In this document: one piece after another, positions 17,566-20,701 of the stretch
Numbering within the stretch: position 1 is the first letter of the stretch
Layout: each line of letters begins with the position of its first letter
NCBI GenBank assembly: GCA_023457035.1
Contig: JAEWNN010000148.1
Coordinates: 1-20,701 of the forward strand
Source of the DNA: Verrucomicrobiota bacterium
Lineage (GTDB): Bacteria > Verrucomicrobiota > Verrucomicrobiia > Opitutales > Opitutaceae
Reading direction: 5' to 3'
DNA length: 20,701 bases
The notes under the pieces: model-generated
What the model saw: the letters and a program-made list of their open reading frames with translations, nothing else
Databases searched by the model: none
What the model was told of the DNA's origin: nothing
Made by a program: the position numbers and the translations under genes

Positions 17566-17600
17566 GCCGCGGGCGCGACTGCTTCGCCCGCGCCCGCGGC
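17566..17600. repeat. GC-only inverted repeat upstream of trpA
   Basis: GCCGCGGGCG (17566-17575) and CGCCCGCGGC (17591-17600) form a perfect 10-bp stem with a 15-base loop. It lies in the 248-base divergent region between trpA and the KaiC-like/PPDK_N gene, just before a larger inverted repeat. Confidence 0.6.
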
Positions 17601-17606
17601 CAGTCC

Positions 17607-17686
17607 CCGCGCGCGGCGCGCGGCATCACGACCGTTTACCTTCACGGTCGTGAAGGTAAACGGTCGCGCGCCCCCGCCGCGCGCGG
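17607..17686. repeat. Large nested inverted repeat / potential cruciform
   Basis: The core is a perfect 17-bp inverted repeat (17629-17645 with 17650-17666) around a 4-base loop GGTC. Outside it, CCGCGCGCGGC (17607-17617) pairs with GCCGCGCGCGG (17676-17686), and GCGCG (17618-17622) can pair with CGCGC (17666-17670). An alternative 10-bp hairpin, TCACGACCGT (17626-17635) with ACGGTCGTGA (17644-17653), is mutually exclusive with the 17-bp one. The core is clearly less GC-rich than its surroundings. Role unknown: operator, attenuator-like structure or a mobile REP-like palindrome. Confidence 0.85.
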
Positions 17687-17702
17687 AAGCGCGACTCGCG
17701 GT

Positions 17703-17732
17703 TTGAAATCCCACCACGGCCACCGCTACCCT
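17703..17732 (+). promoter_or_regulatory. Possible promoter of the KaiC-like/PPDK_N gene
   Basis: TTGAAA (17703-17708) and TACCCT (17727-17732) are spaced by 18 bases; the ATG at 17739 follows 6 bases later. The large inverted repeat ends 17 bases before the -35-like element, a position suited to an operator. Confidence 0.35.
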
Positions 17733-17738
17733 GCGCCC

Positions 17739-20297
17739 ATGTCGCACTCCCGCTCCGCCTTCACCACCGGTTTGCCCGGCCTCGACCAGGTCCTCCACGG
17801 CATCGAAGCCGGCGACAACGTCGTCTGGGAAGTCGACGACATCGAGGAGTACGGCGAGCTCATCCTCCCCTACGTGCAGGCCGCCAAGGCCGACGGCCGC
17901 CACCTCATCTACTTTCGTTTCGCGACCCACCCCGCGCTCATCCCCGAGGCGGCCGGCGCCGAGGTGCACAACGTCGACCCCGCCGGCGGGTTCGAGAACT
18001 TCGTGCGCGACGTCCACGCCGTCATCGAGCGCGCCGGGCGCGGCGCCGTCTACGTCTTCGACTGCCTCTCCCATCTGGCCGACGTCTGGAAGGCCGACCA
18101 GAGCCTGGGCAACTTCTTCATGCTCACCTGCCCGCGTCTCTTCGACCTGGAGACGGTGACGTACTTCGGCCTCTTCCGCGACAAACACTCCAGCTACGCC
18201 CTCGACCCGATCCGCAGCACGACCCAGTTCATGCTCGACCTGTTCCGGCTCGACGAGCGCCTCTACGTGCGCCCGATCAAGGTCCAGCACCGCTCGCGCG
18301 AGGCGATGAACACCATCCACGTGCGCCAGGGCGACGCCTTCCTCCCCGTGAAGGAGAGCGCCGTGCTCGCACAGATCCTCTCCCGCACCCAGTGGCCCCG
18401 CCTCCAGAGCGACCGCCGCTCCGGCTATTGGCGCAAGCTCTTCGCCGAGGCCCAGGTCGTGTCCGACGATTTCAAGGACGGCCACTGCACCCGCGAGCAG
18501 TACGATGCGATGCTGCGGCAGATCCGCTGGGCCATGCGCGTCCACCGCTCCGGCATCGCCCCGCTCGTCGAGAAGTATCTCACCCTCGAGGACTTCCTCG
18601 CCATCCGCGACCGCATGATCGGCATCGGCTCCGTCGGCGGCAAGACCCTCGGCATGCTCGTCGCCCGCGCCATCCTGCGCGAACGCGATGCCGAGCTCGC
18701 CGCCAAGCTCGAGGCCCATGACTCGTTCTTCGTCGGGGCCGAGGTTTTCATCACCTTCCTCGTCCAGAACAAGGTCTGGTGGTTGCGCGAGCAGCAGAAG
18801 AACGACGACACGTTCCTCCAGGGCCTCGACGAGGGCCGCCGCCGCATCACCCTCGGCCGTTTCCCGACCAACATCATGGAGCAGTTCCAGGGCATGCTCG
18901 ATTACTTCGGCGAGTCGCCCTACATCGTGCGCTCCAGCTCCATCCTCGAGGACGCCCGCGGCAACGCCTTCTCCGGCAAGTACGAGAGCTACTTCGTCGT
19001 CAACCGCGGCTCCCGCGAGCAACGCATGTCCGCCCTGCTCAAGGCCGTGCGCAGCGTGTACGCCAGCGTGCTCGACGAGGAGGCGCTGCGCTACCGCAAG
19101 CGCCGCGGGTTGCTCCACAGCGAGGAGCGCATGGCGCTGCTGATCATGCGCGTCTCCGGTTCGCCCCAGGGCCGCTTCTACTACCCGCAGGCCGCCGGCG
19201 TCGGCCTCTCCTACAACCCCTTCGCCTGGCACCCCGACATCGACCCGCAGGCCGGCGTCGTGCGCCTGGTCTTCGGCCTGGGCACCCGCGCCGTCGACCG
19301 CAGCGACGACGACTACACCCGCCTGGTCGCCCTCAACGCCCCCGGCCGCCGCCCCGAGGCCAGTTTCGACGACGCCCGCGAACACTGCCAGCGCCGCATG
19401 GACTGCCTCGACCTCAAGGAGGGCCAGTTCGTCTCCCTCGACTTCCCCGAGGTCATCAAGGAAACGCCCGACTTCCCGCTCGATCTGTATCTCACATACA
19501 CCGACAACTACCCCTGGATCACCTTCGACCGCCTGCTCACCGAGACCACCGTCGCCCCCGACCTGCGCCGCATGCTCTCCCTGCTCGAGGACGCCTACGA
19601 GCACCCGGTCGACGTCGAGTTCACCCTCAACTTCCTCGCCGACGGCACCTACCGCATCCACCTGCTCCAGTGCCGCACCTTCCAGATCCAGCGCGAGACC
19701 GGCATGCTCCGGCCCTCCGAGCAGGTCGAGCGCCAGCGCCTGCTCACCGCCAACGGCGCCGTCATCGGCGTGAGCCGCGAGCAGCCGCTCACCCGTATCA
19801 TCTACATCGTCACCGAGACCTACGCCGCGCTCAACGACCAGGACCGCTACGCCGTGGCCCGCCTCATCGGCCGGCTCAACCGCCGGCACCCCGAGGACGA
19901 CCGCGGGCTCATGCTCATCGGTCCCGGCCGCTGGGGCACGCACAGTCCCTCCCTCGGTATCCCCGTCGCCTTCGGCGAGATCAGCCGCGCCAGCGTCGTC
20001 TGCGAGATGGTCGAGATGCACGAGCGGCTCATCCCCGACGTCTCCCTCGGCACCCACTTCTTCAACGACATCGTCGAGCACGACATGCTCTACCTCGCCT
20101 ACTTCCCGAAGGGCGCCGGCAACAACTTCGACACCGCCTGGTTCCGCCAGGCGCCCAACCGCCTGCTCGAGCTCGAACCCGACGCCACCCGCTTCGCCGA
20201 CATCGTGCGCGTGATCGACTGCGCCGATATCGCGGGCAACCTCTGGCTCCGCGCCGACGCCACCCAGCAGGAGTCCATCGTCTTCCGCACGGACTGA
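17739..20297 (+). CDS. KaiC-like / PEP synthase N-terminal (PPDK_N) fusion protein (852 aa)
   Basis: Residues about 5-215 look like a RecA/KaiC-type domain: FTTGLPGLDQVLHGIEAGD (8-26) matches the KaiC opening. The Walker A loop is missing, since VVWEVDDIEEYGE stands where GxxGxGKT is expected. A Walker B-like strand AVYVFDCLSHLADVW (103-117) remains. Residues about 285-650 form the ATP-binding domain of PEP synthase/PPDK, with GSVGGKTLGM (297-306), YIVRSSSILEDARGNAFSG (395-413), FGLGTRAVDRS (512-522) and VEFTLN...HLLQCR (626-646). A C-terminal block (about 680-852) carries LIGPGRWGTHSPSLG (726-740). The phosphohistidine and PEP-binding domains of true PEP synthase are absent. The ATG at 17739 is chosen because upstream sequence is the inverted-repeat region. 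No partner gene is adjacent. It may phosphorylate an unknown acceptor. Confidence 0.85.
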   Translation: MSHSRSAFTTGLPGLDQVLHGIEAGDNVVWEVDDIEEYGELILPYVQAAKADGRHLIYFRFATHPALIPEAAGAEVHNVDPAGGFENFVRDVHAVIERAGRGAVYVFDCLSHLADVWKADQSLGNFFMLTCPRLFDLETVTYFGLFRDKHSSYALDPIRSTTQFMLDLFRLDERLYVRPIKVQHRSREAMNTIHVRQGDAFLPVKESAVLAQILSRTQWPRLQSDRRSGYWRKLFAEAQVVSDDFKDGHCTREQYDAMLRQIRWAMRVHRSGIAPLVEKYLTLEDFLAIRDRMIGIGSVGGKTLGMLVARAILRERDAELAAKLEAHDSFFVGAEVFITFLVQNKVWWLREQQKNDDTFLQGLDEGRRRITLGRFPTNIMEQFQGMLDYFGESPYIVRSSSILEDARGNAFSGKYESYFVVNRGSREQRMSALLKAVRSVYASVLDEEALRYRKRRGLLHSEERMALLIMRVSGSPQGRFYYPQAAGVGLSYNPFAWHPDIDPQAGVVRLVFGLGTRAVDRSDDDYTRLVALNAPGRRPEASFDDAREHCQRRMDCLDLKEGQFVSLDFPEVIKETPDFPLDLYLTYTDNYPWITFDRLLTETTVAPDLRRMLSLLEDAYEHPVDVEFTLNFLADGTYRIHLLQCRTFQIQRETGMLRPSEQVERQRLLTANGAVIGVSREQPLTRIIYIVTETYAALNDQDRYAVARLIGRLNRRHPEDDRGLMLIGPGRWGTHSPSLGIPVAFGEISRASVVCEMVEMHERLIPDVSLGTHFFNDIVEHDMLYLAYFPKGAGNNFDTAWFRQAPNRLLELEPDATRFADIVRVIDCADIAGNLWLRADATQQESIVFRTD

Positions 20298-20322
20298 GCC
20301 GGCCCGGAGGTCGACAGAAGAG

Positions 20323-20338
20323 AACGAAGGGAACGAAG
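20323..20338. repeat. Short direct repeat AACGAAG x2
   Basis: AACGAAG occurs at 20323-20329 and again at 20332-20338, separated by GG, inside a purine-rich stretch just after the PPDK_N gene stop. It may be part of a dispersed intergenic repeat, but only one copy is visible here. Confidence 0.35.
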
Positions 20339-20387
20339 CGGCCCGGACAACGGGAGACCGCATCGCGCGGCCCTTCCGTCTTCGTGG

Positions 20388-20407
20388 CACGGGTCTCCAG
20401 ACCCGTG
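20388..20407. repeat. Perfect 9-bp palindrome, same style as the hairpins at 2844-2910
   Basis: CACGGGTCT (20388-20396) and AGACCCGTG (20399-20407) pair perfectly around CC. It shares GGTCTCC across its centre with the hairpin at 2844-2864. It lies between converging genes, 90 bases after the PPDK_N stop, and could terminate transcription or be a REP-like element. No T-tract follows. Confidence 0.6.
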
Positions 20408-20423
20408 GCCTATCTCGAATCCA

Positions 20424-20445
20424 GAGTAGGAGCGCCCCCCTACTC
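20424..20445 (-). terminator. 7-bp hairpin overlapping the stop codon of the Fis-type gene
   Basis: GAGTAGG (20424-20430) pairs with CCTACTC (20439-20445) around an 8-base loop. The right arm includes the TAG stop (20442-20440) of the minus-strand gene. There is no T-tract, so terminator function is tentative. Confidence 0.35.
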
Positions 20446-20701
20446 CGCGGCCGGCTCGCCGCGGAGCGCGTCGAGCCGCTTGCGCAGCGTGGCCCGGGTG
20501 ATGCCCAGCCGCTCGGCCGTGCGCACCTGGTTGCCGCCGTGCTCCTTCAGTGCCCGCACGATCATCTCGCGCTCAAGCCGCTCGAGGATCGTCTCCGCTT
20601 TGTCGGCACTGAGCTGGCGGTAGACGAAATCGAGCGCGCCCTCGAGGCTCTCCGGCACGCCCCCGGCGGCCGGCGCCGGCGCGGGAGTCGCGGCGGCGGG
20701 C
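20440..20701 (-). CDS. C-terminal end of a regulator with a Fis-type helix-turn-helix
   Basis: The frame is open to the right edge of the window, so the start is missing. The visible part begins with a Pro/Ala-rich linker (about 14 codons), then a helical segment (LEGALDFVYRQLSADKAETI). A Fis-family DNA-binding domain follows, with its hallmark GGNQVRTAERLGITRATLRKR; the recognition helix is in LGITRATLRKRLDAL. This is typical of the C-terminus of NtrC-class sigma-54 activators. A GTG at 20658 could start a 72-aa free Fis-like protein, but the linker reading into it makes a longer protein more likely. The receiver and AAA+ domains, if any, lie outside the window. It converges on the PPDK_N gene. 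Confidence 0.8.
   Translation of the reverse strand, partial: PAAATPAPAPAAGGVPESLEGALDFVYRQLSADKAETILERLEREMIVRALKEHGGNQVRTAERLGITRATLRKRLDALRGEPAAE

Noticed and set aside
17496..17738. N-terminal extension of the KaiC-like/PPDK_N gene by 81 codons
   Set aside because: The extension translates the inverted-repeat region into an Arg/Ala-rich stretch without family similarity; the KaiC-like domain starts right after the ATG at 17739.
17508..20390. A very long open frame antisense to the KaiC-like/PPDK_N gene
   Set aside because: Composition is Val/Glu/Ala/Gly/Asp-rich with no domain pattern; it is the mirror of strongly GC-biased third codon positions on the plus strand, where clear family motifs exist.

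Overview
The window is a GC-rich (about 70% by eye), gene-dense bacterial chromosome segment. It holds 14 protein-coding genes, two of them cut by the window ends. No rRNA, tRNA, CRISPR array or insertion sequence was seen. The gene set suggests a Gram-negative, free-living heterotroph: an exported GH3 glucosidase, a phasin-like protein, a trifunctional MFS-acyltransferase-acyl-ACP ligase, a DUF4199 membrane protein, and a KaiC-like/PPDK N-terminal fusion. The overall feel is of Verrucomicrobia (Opitutaceae-like), but this is inference from gene content, not a marker-gene assignment.

Layout. 1-1483 (minus): a FabB/FabF-type ketosynthase followed by an SDR reductase that runs off the left end, forming a fatty-acid or polyene type pair. 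1654-2829 (plus): a membrane-anchored double-PAS protein. It converges on a secreted GH3 beta-glycosidase (2918-5182, minus), with two tandem perfect hairpins between them. 5304-9355 (plus): a phasin-like protein with a textbook terminator, then an apparent two-gene operon of a UbiB/ABC1 kinase and an acyl-CoA transferase fused to a GNAT domain. 9441-15394 (minus): the Aas-like fusion, a TOPRIM-like small protein, an AAA ATPase and a glutathione S-transferase-like protein. 15491-15796 (plus): a stand-alone Smr protein. 15849-17490 (minus): DUF4199 and trpA. 17739-20297 (plus): the KaiC-like/PPDK_N protein, preceded by an elaborate inverted-repeat region. 20440-20701 (minus): the C-terminal Fis helix-turn-helix of a truncated regulator.

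How the parts work together. Lipid and acyl metabolism recurs (ketosynthase + reductase, acyl-CoA transferase, Aas-like lysophospholipid repair), with housekeeping genes (trpA, smr, ubiB-like) interspersed. The most system-like element is the AAA ATPase + TOPRIM-like pair at 12957-14625. Its architecture resembles two-gene ATPase/nuclease defence modules, and it has its own possible promoter. The KaiC-like/PPDK_N protein is the second candidate for undescribed biology: it keeps an ATP-grasp-like phosphotransfer domain but lacks the phosphohistidine and PEP-binding domains of PEP synthase. A window-wide oddity is that no gene start examined has a convincing Shine-Dalgarno sequence, while several have promoter-like hexamers only 6-9 bases before the start codon, suggesting leaderless transcripts.
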